Source: Nitrosomonas sp. Nm51
GTDB lineage: Bacteria > Pseudomonadota > Gammaproteobacteria > Burkholderiales > Nitrosomonadaceae
Assembly (NCBI RefSeq): GCF_900111165.1
Contig: NZ_FOGH01000019.1
Location: forward strand, 1 to 51,011
Length of the DNA stretch: 51,011 nt
Direction of reading: 5' to 3'
Shown here: piece after piece, positions 1 through 9,065 of the stretch
Layout: every line of letters starts with the position of its first letter
Numbering within the stretch: the first letter of the stretch is position 1
Translations under genes and position numbers: made by a program
The notes under the pieces: model-generated
The model's input: the letters and a program-made list of their open reading frames with translations, nothing else
Databases searched by the model: none
Told to the model about the DNA's origin: nothing

Positions 1-126
1 TACTTGCAAGAATATCTCAATGCGTTTTGCTACCGTTTTAACCGGCGAGCATGGGAAGCTGAATTACCTTCCCGTCTCCCGAGTGCTTGCTTGTGGCACA
101 ATCCAATTAAACTGAAAATAGTTTAG
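1..126 (+). pseudogene. IS1595-family transposase, C-terminal fragment
   Basis: The frame is open from base 1 to a TAG at 124-126. It encodes a peptide containing YLQEYLNAFCYRFNRR, typical of the C-terminal end of ISXO2-like DDE transposases of the IS1595 family, where a tyrosine/arginine-rich helix closes the catalytic domain. Only the last 41 codons are in the window, so the copy may be complete outside it. It lies 28 bp upstream of an unrelated DUF4177 gene. The family call rests on motif resemblance only. Confidence 0.6.
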
Positions 127-153
127 AGGCATATTATTTAATAGGAACAACGC

Positions 154-366
154 ATGGCTTTTTCGGAATACAAAATACTGCACGTTACCGAGGGCGGGCT
201 CGGCACTATTTTCTTGGGAGCTTCAGGATTGCCGTTAAAAAAACTCGAATCGGTGCTCAATAAAGAAGCTGCAGACGGTTGGCAACTTGTCTTCCAGCTC
301 GTTGAACAGAAACGCTTCATGTTATTCTGGAAACGCGAAGCTGTGATCATCACGCTTGGCCGGTGA
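154..366 (+). CDS. DUF4177 domain protein
   Basis: This is a 70-residue protein. A short beta segment (EYKILHV) is followed by a helix, then AADGWQLVFQLVEQKRFMLF, matching the small alpha/beta DUF4177 fold whose signature is an 'xxGWELV' turn before two strands. No enzyme motif, signal peptide or membrane segment is visible. AGGAAC lies 6 bases before the ATG. The function of the family is unknown. The next gene (TM2 protein) starts 43 bp downstream on the same strand, so the two may be co-transcribed, although a dispersed repeat sits between them. Confidence 0.75.
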   Translation: MAFSEYKILHVTEGGLGTIFLGASGLPLKKLESVLNKEAADGWQLVFQLVEQKRFMLFWKREAVIITLGR

Positions 367-370
367 CATT

Positions 371-400
371 GCGCATAACACTTGACGACACCCCTCTAAG
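371..400 (+). repeat. dispersed repeat, copy A (CATAACAC-TGACGACACC)
   Basis: The core CATAACACTTGACGACACC recurs with one or two changes near 14280 and 16876 in the same orientation. Here it fills the gap between the DUF4177 and TM2 genes. It is probably a relic of a transposon end or a small intergenic repeat; at 14280 it is followed directly by TAGTACTCTATC, the terminus of the MITE near 44602. Confidence 0.5.
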
Positions 401-409
401 GCAACATCC

Positions 410-814
410 ATGATTACCGAACAGGACGTACTTGACGAAGAAGAGCGCCTGCGCAAATGCGTGCGCGCCCTGCCCGAGAACAAACGGTTTGCCTTTCACA
501 ACCTGGCGGAAAAACAACTGAAAGACCCGGACACCTATGCAGCATTAAACTATATCTTTATTGTCGGCCTGCACCATTTTTATCTGGGCAGATGGGGTCG
601 CGGGCTGTTGAATATCAGCATTTTTTCCACCGGCGTGGTGATGCTGTTTACGCCCCTTGTTATGATTGGCATATTACTCATGGTGTTTATCAGCATCATT
701 GAACTGTACGCACTGTTCAGATCGCAGATTATCGTGCAGACGCATAATAATGCCATGATGAAAAAGATTTACCAGGAGATAACGAAGGAATCCGGTAACC
801 GGCACCGTCCATAA
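410..814 (+). CDS. TM2 domain membrane protein
   Basis: The protein has 134 residues. After a charged N-terminal helix (about residues 1-40) comes a TM2 domain: a first membrane segment around 45-60, the loop HHFYLGRWGRGLLN with the family's 'G-x-H-x-F-Y-L-G' type turn, and a second hydrophobic stretch at about 68-100. A hydrophilic tail follows. TM2 proteins are small inner-membrane proteins of unknown role. The ATG at 410 is the only start upstream of the conserved region. Both neighbours are unrelated, so context does not help. Confidence 0.8.
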   Translation: MITEQDVLDEEERLRKCVRALPENKRFAFHNLAEKQLKDPDTYAALNYIFIVGLHHFYLGRWGRGLLNISIFSTGVVMLFTPLVMIGILLMVFISIIELYALFRSQIIVQTHNNAMMKKIYQEITKESGNRHRP

Positions 815-1150
815 ACACATGCGCGCGCCGCAGTTTTTGAAAAATCCAGAACTGCACCGCGATATGAAAGTGTAAAAAATTTTTACACCTTGTCAGTTCG
901 ATCTTCATTACCCGCACAAAACAAATTATAATTCATGTCATTATAATTATGGCACATTATTTGCTTGCCTTTTATTGGTACTGATGCAAAGCGGCTGAGT
1001 ATGTAACTTCGCCGTTTCAGCGCATGCTTTGCACATTGATAAAAACGATAAATAGAGTCTGAGAGCAGCGCACCGCCATATTCGTTCAAAACGAAAACAA
1101 TAACCGGTTACATACACAGCGTGCGTGTAATCTCGGAACGGGGAGAATAC
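815..1150 (+). promoter_or_regulatory. palindrome-rich leader of the RTX gene
   Basis: This 336-bp gap holds three symmetrical structures and no convincing gene. At 870-888 is a perfect palindrome, GTGTAAAAAATTTTTACAC (9-bp arms, 1-bp centre). At 923-947 is a second inverted repeat, AATTATAAT and ATTATAATT around a 7-base spacer. At 985-1033 the arms TGCAAAGC and GCTTTGCA with inner GCTGA/TCAGC can form a hairpin in RNA. The first two look like protein-binding operators or A/T-rich promoter parts and the third like a leader stem; no known regulator is assigned. Confidence 0.5.
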
Positions 1151-4100
1151 ATGTCTGCAGGACCAGAGCTGCGTTCATACAGCAGCAACCTAACACAGGC
1201 CAACAGCAATGTTCGCGATATCCGCGGACTGATTGAAGACGTTGACGAAAAAATTGACCGAGTTGAAATGGCCATAGATGCCGTCGACGCCGTCGAGAAC
1301 AAAGCCGATGAATTCAGCGATACTATTGCCAAACTCAAACTCAATCTGAAATTGATGGATAAGGCCGGCCCCTTGAAATTTCTGGCCAAAGTAGCCGGCA
1401 AAGTGCTCGACAGTGTCCAGAATGTGACCAACAAAGTCAGGGACAAAGCCAAACAGCTGGCAAAAAAAATTGATGACAGCAAACTGGAAGAAAAGCTCGA
1501 TGCAGCCCAGGAGAAACTGGACAGTTACGATCTGAAACTTGCCGGCACGCAAAACCTGCTGATCAAAAATATCACTGCTGTTGATCAGTTGATTACTGCA
1601 CTTGACAAAGCTGATGAATTTGACCCCGATGGCGACCCTGCCGCACCTGCCGCAGCCGGCGCAGACGCTTTGGTGGCCCCGCCGAATGATGCGATCACCG
1701 CTATCAATACGCTTTTTGCTGAAGTCAAAGAGAAAACGCAGATACTGGATAATGCGGTGCCCAGCGCAACGTTTTTGCCGGTACTCAGCGTACGGATCGC
1801 ATTTGACGGCATTTCTTCGTCGCTGAGTTTCCTGCGCGGACCGCTCAATGCGGTTTCAAAAGTGCTAAAACCAATTGAAGGTATCCTGGATGCAGTCGGT
1901 TTTATCTTTAAAATAACGGTCGAGCCTATCATTGATTACATTCTGGATACACTTGGCATCAACCGTATCATCAATTCAGTTTCGGACAAAATCAATAAAC
2001 TGCTGCCCAACCCGGGCATTTTCGACAATATTCTGGAGGATTTTGACACTGCGTTCCTGGAAATCGATCCGCTCGGTCAACTGGAGGACTATCTGGGCGT
2101 ATCGTCCTGGCTGGACGAACTCAACCAGAAAGTTGTTGACCCCGTTGGCGATACGCAGACCGGACCGATCGGCATCGGCACGCCATTAAACGATCCGCTG
2201 ACGGGCACAGGCAGCCATAACCTGCTGTATGGCGGCGATGGAGACGACACTCTGACTGGCGAAGCAGGCACCGATATCATGGTCGGCGCTGCAGGCAACG
2301 ATTTTCTGGATGGCGGCTCAGGCACCGATATCGCCGTATTCAGTGGCAGTTTTTTGGAATACAACTATTCTCAGTCCGAAGATGGCGAGTCGATTACGTT
2401 CAACCACCTGTATCCGACCAACCCGAACCGCATTGACGGTACCGATGAAACACAAAACATCGAATTATATGTTTTCGCTGACATCGCCCTGACACCCGAC
2501 GTTTTGCTGAACAGTGTATTCAGAGCAGTAACCGGACAAAACGTACTGGATGGCACTGAAAACAGGGATATTCTGTTTGGCCGTTCGACAGCCATCACCA
2601 TTAACGCATTTGGCGGCAATGATATGCTCGCCGGCAGTCCCGCCAGCGGCGATTTTCTGAATGGCGGCTCAGGCGATGACCTGCTCGTCTTCACTGGCGG
2701 CGAAGACACATTTTCCGGCGGTTCCGGCAGCGACACCTGGCGGTTTCCAATCAACAATGAATCCGGCAATCCAACAATTGATGCCGATATCGAACGCGGA
2801 ACAATCTTTGCAGGCAGTGATAATACGTCAACATTGTCCTCCATCGAAAATATCGTGGTTGAAGATCATCGCCAGTCGTTTCAATTTGGCGACGCCACCG
2901 ACAACCGGCTGGTCGCCGCCGCCGACCGGGACGTGCTTGACGGCCGGGCGGGGAACGACTTTCTCGATGGCGGCGGCGGTCAGGATATTCTAATTGGCGG
3001 TCCCGGCAGTGACGCATTGTTCGGTGCGGAAGGCAACGATACACTGGTCGCAGGGGATGTGGCCACACCCGGAAGTGTTAATTTCTACGATGGCGGGGAA
3101 GGCGACTTTGATGCATTAACCTACGCCTCCGATATTCGCGATGTTCTGCAGCGGGAATATATTAATGATGGCATCCGTTTAAAAGCCCGCTCCCAGGAAG
3201 CCTCCGGACCGGTGCGAATATTCGCCGAAACAGGCCAAATCGAGCGCTTATCCACAGACGGCAACACCGTGATCGTTACCGATACCGCCGTGAATATAGA
3301 ACAGTTTGCGGGTTCCGATTTCGATGACACGCTCTATGGCGGCTCTGGCAACCATACGGAAATCGACGGTGGCCTAGGTAATGACACGCTGTACGGTGAG
3401 CGGGCCGGGCGCTATGTCGGCGGCGGCGCAGGCGACGATACCATTTATGCGGGCACTGGCGGCGCCAGATATGACGGCGGCGGCGGTTTTGATACGCTGT
3501 ATCTGACCGAAGTCCCGGATGTCCGCTGGCTTGTTCGCATCGACGGCTCAATCGGCTCATCGCTGCGTGTATTTAATGCACTGGAAGGCAGCGAACTGGC
3601 CACGCCGGACGGCAGCCTGCAAAATGAAAGCGGGCCTTCCGTTATTGCCTCGGGCAACGTGGAGAATTTTGACGTTTACCACGGAGGCGGCCTGGATGAT
3701 TACTTCGATATCAGAGAACGCGGCCTGATCACCGTTTATGCAGGTGACGGCAATGACTTTGTCCTCGGCAATAACGGTGGAGACAACAATCCATCGTTTG
3801 AATTGCATGGCGAATCCGGTGATGATGAAATTGTAATCAAGGAAGCCGGTCTGGCATCCGGCGGCGAGGGAGACGATACCATCGAGATTGATGCGGGCTT
3901 GAGCCAGACCGTGCAGGCCATGGGCGACAATGGCGACGATATCTTCATCTTGCGCAGCGGCGATGTGAATATCGACGGCGGCGAAGGCCGGGATACGCTG
4001 TCAGCAAACCAGCGCAGTATTTTTGCAGGTCTTGAGGTTGATCTGCTTGCCGGCACCATCGGTACATTCGACGACAGAGAATGGTTCACCGGTAACGTTC

Positions 4101-5665
4101 GCAATGTTGAGGAGCTCATTGGCGCCAATGATTACCCTGATTTACTGCAAGGCAGCAACACCGGCGAACGCTTCATCGGCGGTGGCGGTAACGATACCAT
4201 TCACGGCCGGGGTGGACAGGATGCGCTATACGGCGGCCCTGGAAACGACAACCTGTTTGGCAATGATGATGACGATCTGCTTCATGGCGGCGCCGGCAAT
4301 GATCTTTTAGACGGCGGCAGTGGCATCGACACCGCTTCATGGGCATTTGCGGCACCGGGCGCTCAGCAGGGAGAAGTCGAGAGCAGCAGCTTCGGCCACC
4401 TGGACGCCGATCTCGATTCAGGCAGCGCAATTTTCAGATTGTTTTCCGGCGGACAGGAAAATAACACATTGGCCGCAATCGAAAATATCATTGGCGGAGA
4501 CGGCAACGATACGCTGCGTGGTGACAGTTTTGACAACATGCTGGCAGGCGGTTCCGGTGACGATCTTCTGGAAGGTCGTGGCGGTAATGACGTGCTGGTA
4601 CTGGATGGCGATGACACCGCCAATGGCGGTACCGGCGACGACCGGTTCGTCATAGGCCTGGGCGATATGTCGATAGACGGCGGCGATGGCAACGATACGC
4701 TCGATTTCGGCACGTTAAAGGGAACCATACACATAGACACGTCGGCAGGCACGTATGAGGCTGAACTCGAGTTTGACAAACCCGTCTGGAAGGACGGTTC
4801 CGGAACTGCGCCGCGCAATGCGAACGGTATAGCGTTCACGCCGCAGGATGTGCTGGAGGCGGATGCAACCTTCTCAAATTCAACAGACGACCTCGCGTTA
4901 AACGCAGCTCTCAACGCTTCCGAAACAGACACAGACACAGAGACAGAGACAGACGCAGATCTGGCAATTGATTTTGTTACAGAAACACAAACAGTTAGCG
5001 GCACATTCAGTAATATTGAACAATTTATTGCGGGCGCAGCCACGCTGGTCGGCTCAGCCGGCGATGACCGTTTTGACGGGGATGATGGCGTTAATGTGTT
5101 TGAAGGAAAACAGGGCAATGACATTATAGACGGGCAAGGCGGGTCGGATACGACGATATTCTCATACCCAATCGCTAACTATACAATTTCACGAAATGCC
5201 CAAGGTATAGAAATCGTAGACACGGTCAATGATGATGGCCGGGATACACTCACCAGTATTGAGCGTTTACTGTTCTCCGATATTGGCATTGCGTATGATC
5301 TGGATAGCGGTGCAGGCCAGGTAGCCAAATTGATTGGCGCCGTTCTTGGTGCCGGGCATGTCAATAATTCCAGAATTGTCGGTATCGGTCTGGATCTACT
5401 CGATGACGGCATGAGCAGTGAAGAATTGGCTGAACTGGCAATCCAGGCCGCCGGTCTTGAAACGCCACAGGAAATTGTTACGCAGCTCTGGACCAATGTC
5501 GTGGGGTCGCCGCCGACAACGCAGCAGGCGCAGCCATATATCGATGCCCTGAATAACGACATGACAACCGGGGAGCTGGGTGTGTTGGCTGCGGAAACCG
5601 ATTTGAACGCGGTGAATATCGGTCTGGTTGGATTATCGAATACCGGGATCGAATACACGATTTAG
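1151..5665 (+). CDS. RTX-repeat calcium-binding protein, probable type I secretion substrate
   Basis: The protein is 1504 residues, very acidic and, on reading through, without cysteine, as is usual for type I secretion substrates. Residues about 15-160 are long amphipathic helices (coiled-coil-like), followed by an Ala/Pro linker near 160-180 and a second helical block to about 320. From about 355 to 1340 there are many GGxGxDxLx nonapeptides (for example GGDGDDTLTGEAGTD and GGAGNDLLDGGSG), which bind calcium in a beta roll, interrupted by non-repeat inserts. The last ~115 residues (from AKLIGAVLG, including VVGSPPTTQQAQPYIDAL) resemble the DUF4214-like tail of many proteobacterial RTX proteins, where the secretion signal lies. 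The ATG at 1151 is preferred over an upstream GTG at 1121 because CGGGGAGA sits 4-5 bases before it. No ABC exporter, membrane fusion protein or acyltransferase is present in the window. It could be an adhesin, an S-layer-like protein or an enzyme carrier; no catalytic domain is recognised. Confidence 0.88.
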   Translation: MSAGPELRSYSSNLTQANSNVRDIRGLIEDVDEKIDRVEMAIDAVDAVENKADEFSDTIAKLKLNLKLMDKAGPLKFLAKVAGKVLDSVQNVTNKVRDKAKQLAKKIDDSKLEEKLDAAQEKLDSYDLKLAGTQNLLIKNITAVDQLITALDKADEFDPDGDPAAPAAAGADALVAPPNDAITAINTLFAEVKEKTQILDNAVPSATFLPVLSVRIAFDGISSSLSFLRGPLNAVSKVLKPIEGILDAVGFIFKITVEPIIDYILDTLGINRIINSVSDKINKLLPNPGIFDNILEDFDTAFLEIDPLGQLEDYLGVSSWLDELNQKVVDPVGDTQTGPIGIGTPLNDPLTGTGSHNLLYGGDGDDTLTGEAGTDIMVGAAGNDFLDGGSGTDIAVFSGSFLEYNYSQSEDGESITFNHLYPTNPNRIDGTDETQNIELYVFADIALTPDVLLNSVFRAVTGQNVLDGTENRDILFGRSTAITINAFGGNDMLAGSPASGDFLNGGSGDDLLVFTGGEDTFSGGSGSDTWRFPINNESGNPTIDADIERGTIFAGSDNTSTLSSIENIVVEDHRQSFQFGDATDNRLVAAADRDVLDGRAGNDFLDGGGGQDILIGGPGSDALFGAEGNDTLVAGDVATPGSVNFYDGGEGDFDALTYASDIRDVLQREYINDGIRLKARSQEASGPVRIFAETGQIERLSTDGNTVIVTDTAVNIEQFAGSDFDDTLYGGSGNHTEIDGGLGNDTLYGERAGRYVGGGAGDDTIYAGTGGARYDGGGGFDTLYLTEVPDVRWLVRIDGSIGSSLRVFNALEGSELATPDGSLQNESGPSVIASGNVENFDVYHGGGLDDYFDIRERGLITVYAGDGNDFVLGNNGGDNNPSFELHGESGDDEIVIKEAGLASGGEGDDTIEIDAGLSQTVQAMGDNGDDIFILRSGDVNIDGGEGRDTLSANQRSIFAGLEVDLLAGTIGTFDDREWFTGNVRNVEELIGANDYPDLLQGSNTGERFIGGGGNDTIHGRGGQDALYGGPGNDNLFGNDDDDLLHGGAGNDLLDGGSGIDTASWAFAAPGAQQGEVESSSFGHLDADLDSGSAIFRLFSGGQENNTLAAIENIIGGDGNDTLRGDSFDNMLAGGSGDDLLEGRGGNDVLVLDGDDTANGGTGDDRFVIGLGDMSIDGGDGNDTLDFGTLKGTIHIDTSAGTYEAELEFDKPVWKDGSGTAPRNANGIAFTPQDVLEADATFSNSTDDLALNAALNASETDTDTETETDADLAIDFVTETQTVSGTFSNIEQFIAGAATLVGSAGDDRFDGDDGVNVFEGKQGNDIIDGQGGSDTTIFSYPIANYTISRNAQGIEIVDTVNDDGRDTLTSIERLLFSDIGIAYDLDSGAGQVAKLIGAVLGAGHVNNSRIVGIGLDLLDDGMSSEELAELAIQAAGLETPQEIVTQLWTNVVGSPPTTQQAQPYIDALNNDMTTGELGVLAAETDLNAVNIGLVGLSNTGIEYTI
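4925..4954 (+). repeat. hexanucleotide repeat inside the RTX gene
   Basis: Five tandem copies of ACAGAC/ACAGAG encode the run TDTDTETETD near residue 1260. The unit is six bases, so gain or loss of copies by slippage would lengthen or shorten the acidic linker without breaking the frame. Confidence 0.7.
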
Positions 5666-5701
5666 CTGCGATACACACTCATGCAATCCGTGTACCGGAT
5701 G

Positions 5702-5757
5702 ATCCGCAGTACCATTGTAACAGCAGCAATACCGGCTGCTCCAATGGCAATGCGGAT
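5702..5757. terminator. long hairpin between convergent RTX and valS genes
   Basis: Nested arms pair across the gap: ATCCGCA (5702-5708) with TGCGGAT (5751-5757), CCATTG (5712-5717) with CAATGG (5742-5747), and AGCAG with CTGCT inside. The structure fills most of the 91-bp space between two convergent stop codons and so could end transcription from both sides. There is no U-tract, so it may instead act as a 3' stabiliser or be a REP-like element. Confidence 0.5.
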
Positions 5758-8513
5758 TAATGCAGTTTCTGTAGCTGTTCGTTCAAGCTGTCCAGTCGAG
5801 TATTAAAACCCGCCAGCCGTTCTTTCTCCTGCGCCACCACGGCTGCCGGCGCACGCTCGACAAAATCCGGATTGGACAGCTTCGCTTCAGCCTTGGACTT
5901 TTCAGCCGCTATTCGCACTATTTCCTTATTCAGGCGCTCACGTTCGGCATCGACATCGATCTCGATTTTCAACATCAGTCTGAAATCACCCACAATGGAA
6001 ACCGGCGCGTCGGCGTCGGGCAATTGATCCAGAATTTCAATTCCGGACAATCTGGCAAGCGCCATAAGATAAGGGCTGTTAACAGTCAGTACCTGCTTAT
6101 CGCCCGCAGCCTGCAGCGGCACCTTCTGTGCCGGCGAAATATTCATTTCACCACGCAATGTACGGCAGGCGTTGACCATCTCCTTGAGTAACTGGATTTT
6201 CTCAATCGATTTCTGGTCAATTTTTTCCAGATCGGCTACCGGGTAAGGCTGGCACATGATGCTTGCACCGTTTTTTCCAGCAAGCGGCGCCGCTTTCTGC
6301 CACAGTTCCTCGGTAATAAACGGAATAATTGGATGCGCCAGGCGCAGCACTGCTTCAAGCACACGCACAAGTGTTTGACGTGTTGCCCGCTGTTCGGATT
6401 CGTGGGTACTGTTTAAACGGACTTTCGCCAATTCTACGTACCAGTCGCAGTACTCATCCCACACCAGTTCATAGATTTCCCTTGCAGCCAGGTCGAAGCG
6501 ATAGCAGGTGAAATATTTTTCAATGGCAGCCTCGGCCTGCTGCAACCGGCTGATAATCCAGCGGTCTGCATCCGAAAATGCATACGTTTGCCGTGTATCC
6601 AGCCCGGTATCCCTGCCCTCGCAATTCATTAAAACATAGCGGGTTGCATTCCAGAGTTTATTACAGAAGTTGCGGTAGCCTTCGCAGCGCTGCAGGTCGA
6701 ACTTGATGTCCCGTCCATGCGAAGCCAGACTGGCAAAAGTAAACCGCAGCGCGTCCGTGCCAAAAGCCGGTATTCCCTTGGGAAAGTGCTTGCGGGTGTT
6801 TTTTTCGATTGCCGGTGCAGTTTTAGGGTTCATCAACCCCGTTGTCCGCTTGGCAACCAGATCCTCCAGCGAAATACCGTCGATCAGATCCAGCGGATCC
6901 AGCACGTTACCTTTGGACTTGCTCATTTTCTGGCCTTCCGCATCACGGATCAGTCCGGTGATATATACTTCTTTGAATGGCACTTTACCGGTGAAATGCA
7001 ACGACATCATCACCATGCGCGCCACCCAGAAAAAAATGATATCAAAACCGGTAATCAGCACCGAAGTGGGCAGAAATGTGTTCAATTCCCGTGTATCGTC
7101 AGGCCATCCCAGTGTTGAAAAAGGCCACAACGCAGAAGAAAACCAGGTATCCAGCACGTCGTCGTCCTGCTTGAGACCGGTTTTACCCGACAACTGCCGT
7201 GCTTCTTCAAGATTATGCGCAACGGTGATATTTCCATCCTCGTCGTACCAGGCAGGTATGCGGTGCCCCCACCAGAGTTGACGGGAAATACACCAGTCCT
7301 GGATATTCTCCAGCCACTGATTGTAAACATGCGCCCAGTTGTCAGGCGTAAATTTCACTGCGCCATTTGCAACCACTTCCAGCCCGCGCCGGGCCATTTC
7401 TTCCATGGACACATACCACTGGTCGGTCAGCATGGGTTCGATGATAGTATTGGTACGGTCACCGCGCGGCGCCATCAGTTTATGCGGCCTTGTTTCAACC
7501 AGATAGCCATGGTTTTCAAGGTCGGTTACGATTTTTTTTCTCGCATCGAAACGGTCCATGTCCTGATATTGTGCCGGTGCAAGTTCGCTGATTTTACCGT
7601 CGAGTGTAAAAATGCTGATCGGCACCAGTTGATGCCGTTGCCCCATCTGGTAATCATTAAAATCGTGCGCCGGCGTAATCTTGACACAACCCGTGCCAAA
7701 TTCCGGATCAACATAGCTGTCGGCAATCACCGGAATACTGCGCTCGCACAACGGCAAGCGCACATGCCGCCCGATTAAATGCTGGTAGCGTGTATCTTCC
7801 GGGTGTACCGCAACTGCGGCATCACCCAACATGGTTTCCGGCCGGGTGGTTGCAACAATAACCGCTTCATCGGCGGAAATATTGCCGTCGGGTTGTTCGA
7901 GCGGATAGCGGATATGCCACAGATAACCGTTTTCCTCTGTCGAAATCACTTCAAGATCGGATACGGCTGTTTGCAAAACCGGATCCCAGTTCACCAGCCG
8001 CTTGCCACGATAAATCAGCCCTTCACGATAAAGACGGACGAACACTTCGGTCACGGCACGGGATAATGCCGCATCCATGGTAAACTGCTCCCGCGTCCAG
8101 TCACACGATGTGCCTAATCGCCGCATCTGCCGGGTTATCGTAGAACCCGATGATTCTTTCCACTGCCACACGCGTGCTAAAAATGCTTCCCGCCCGAGAT
8201 CACGCCGGTCAATATTCTCTTGGTCCAACTGACGCTCAACAACAATCTGTGTCGCGATCCCGGCATGGTCGGTGCCCGGCTGCCACAGTGCATTATCACC
8301 TTTCATACGGTGATAACGCGTCAGTGCGTCCATCAGCGTATGCTGGAAAGCATGCCCCATATGCAGTGTTCCGGTTACATTGGGCGGCGGCAGCATAATA
8401 CAGTAGGCAGTTGCATTGTCTTTATAATCGGGTTTGAAATATCCTGCGGATTCCCATACTGAATACCATTGGTTTTCAATCAGTCTAGGATTAAAACTTT
8501 TCTCAAGCTCCAT
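5757..8513 (-). CDS. valS: valyl-tRNA synthetase
   Basis: This cytoplasmic enzyme attaches valine to tRNA-Val. It is 918 residues, close to the usual ~950. The class I signature is present as [12 protein letters not shown] (residues about 43-54) and KMSKSKGN in the second half. The editing (CP1) insert is marked by [11 protein letters not shown] near 225. The anticodon-binding domain follows, and the last ~70 residues ([19 protein letters not shown]) form the C-terminal coiled-coil arm typical of ValRS. The order pepA-holC-(small gene)-valS matches the common proteobacterial arrangement. Confidence 0.98.
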   Translation of the reverse strand: MELEKSFNPRLIENQWYSVWESAGYFKPDYKDNATAYCIMLPPPNVTGTLHMGHAFQHTLMDALTRYHRMKGDNALWQPGTDHAGIATQIVVERQLDQENIDRRDLGREAFLARVWQWKESSGSTITRQMRRLGTSCDWTREQFTMDAALSRAVTEVFVRLYREGLIYRGKRLVNWDPVLQTAVSDLEVISTEENGYLWHIRYPLEQPDGNISADEAVIVATTRPETMLGDAAVAVHPEDTRYQHLIGRHVRLPLCERSIPVIADSYVDPEFGTGCVKITPAHDFNDYQMGQRHQLVPISIFTLDGKISELAPAQYQDMDRFDARKKIVTDLENHGYLVETRPHKLMAPRGDRTNTIIEPMLTDQWYVSMEEMARRGLEVVANGAVKFTPDNWAHVYNQWLENIQDWCISRQLWWGHRIPAWYDEDGNITVAHNLEEARQLSGKTGLKQDDDVLDTWFSSALWPFSTLGWPDDTRELNTFLPTSVLITGFDIIFFWVARMVMMSLHFTGKVPFKEVYITGLIRDAEGQKMSKSKGNVLDPLDLIDGISLEDLVAKRTTGLMNPKTAPAIEKNTRKHFPKGIPAFGTDALRFTFASLASHGRDIKFDLQRCEGYRNFCNKLWNATRYVLMNCEGRDTGLDTRQTYAFSDADRWIISRLQQAEAAIEKYFTCYRFDLAAREIYELVWDEYCDWYVELAKVRLNSTHESEQRATRQTLVRVLEAVLRLAHPIIPFITEELWQKAAPLAGKNGASIMCQPYPVADLEKIDQKSIEKIQLLKEMVNACRTLRGEMNISPAQKVPLQAAGDKQVLTVNSPYLMALARLSGIEILDQLPDADAPVSIVGDFRLMLKIEIDVDAERERLNKEIVRIAAEKSKAEAKLSNPDFVERAPAAVVAQEKERLAGFNTRLDSLNEQLQKLH

Positions 8514-8590
8514 GAAATTTGTAATCTGAAAGGTGGTTAATTATCTTGGTTGGTATGAAATAAAATCTTTTTATTATAAAGGAATAGAAC

Positions 8591-8677
8591 ATGATTTACG
8601 TATTGTGCGTGATTGCACGTATTGGACTATCCAGCTGTGCAACTGCTTTCGAAGCACACGCTCTGAACAGGCATTGA
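8591..8677 (+). other. possible small ORF (28 codons), unproven
   Basis: In the 186-bp gap upstream of valS, on the opposite strand, an ATG follows AAAGGAATAGAAC and opens a 28-codon frame starting MIYVLCVIARIGLSSC. It resembles a short lipoprotein-like signal peptide but has no mature part. No relative is recognised. The good Shine-Dalgarno is the only reason to note it; it may be chance. Confidence 0.15.
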
Positions 8678-8699
8678 AATTTCCCCGCCCGGCAGCTTT

Positions 8700-9041
8700 T
8701 CAGTTTTGCTGTTCCAGCAGAACTTTTTCCTGAACAATAATACGGTTCTCCAGCGCACGCACCAGAGCCTGCCTGTCGGCCGCATCCAGTTCAATGCTGG
8801 CATCAACCAGTGCGGCATCCAGCAGTAAACGCAAGGGTGACAATTCATCAAATTGTGTTTGCAATTGCTTGGATCGTAGTGTCACGCATTCAGTAAGCAC
8901 GGGGATCTTGTCAACATCACTGACATTTTCAGACGTCACAGTCGACCTGTCATAGTGATGATATTTGTCAATCAGAAAATTAAATTTTTCCAGGACTTTG
9001 TCATTTTCTGCGTCCACTTCAGTCTTGACTGTATCAGACAT
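8700..9041 (-). CDS. hypothetical helical protein between holC and valS
   Basis: This 113-residue acidic protein is not recognised. It appears all-helical: a helix around EKFNFLIDKYHHYD, a linker, then LRSKQLQTQFDELSPLRLLLDAALVDASIELDAADRQAL, and a C-terminal helix ending EQQN. There is no signal peptide, membrane segment or cysteine-rich motif. The ATG at 9041 is chosen over an in-frame GTG six bases upstream because AAGGGAAG lies 5 bases before it. It sits in line with holC (25 bp upstream) and valS and is probably in the same transcript. Confidence 0.65.
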   Translation of the reverse strand: MSDTVKTEVDAENDKVLEKFNFLIDKYHHYDRSTVTSENVSDVDKIPVLTECVTLRSKQLQTQFDELSPLRLLLDAALVDASIELDAADRQALVRALENRIIVQEKVLLEQQN

Positions 9042-9065
9042 AAACACTTCCCTTTTAAATTTAAC

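Noticed and set aside
975..1035. Possible c-di-GMP (GEMM-I) riboswitch, from the GATGCAAAGC string
   Set aside because: The other conserved GEMM parts (AGGGCAAACC and the tetraloop-receptor stem) are missing; only a simple hairpin remains.
883..1089. 68-codon minus-strand ORF in the RTX leader
   Set aside because: It crosses the palindromes, has no ribosome site and its peptide looks random.
4363..5124. 253-codon open frame antisense to the RTX gene
   Set aside because: It comes from the biased, GC-periodic RTX repeats; the peptide is low-complexity Ser/Pro-rich and has no ribosome site.
8540..8590. Promoter for the 28-codon frame at 8591
   Set aside because: The TATTAT hexamer would put the transcript start at or after the Shine-Dalgarno sequence.
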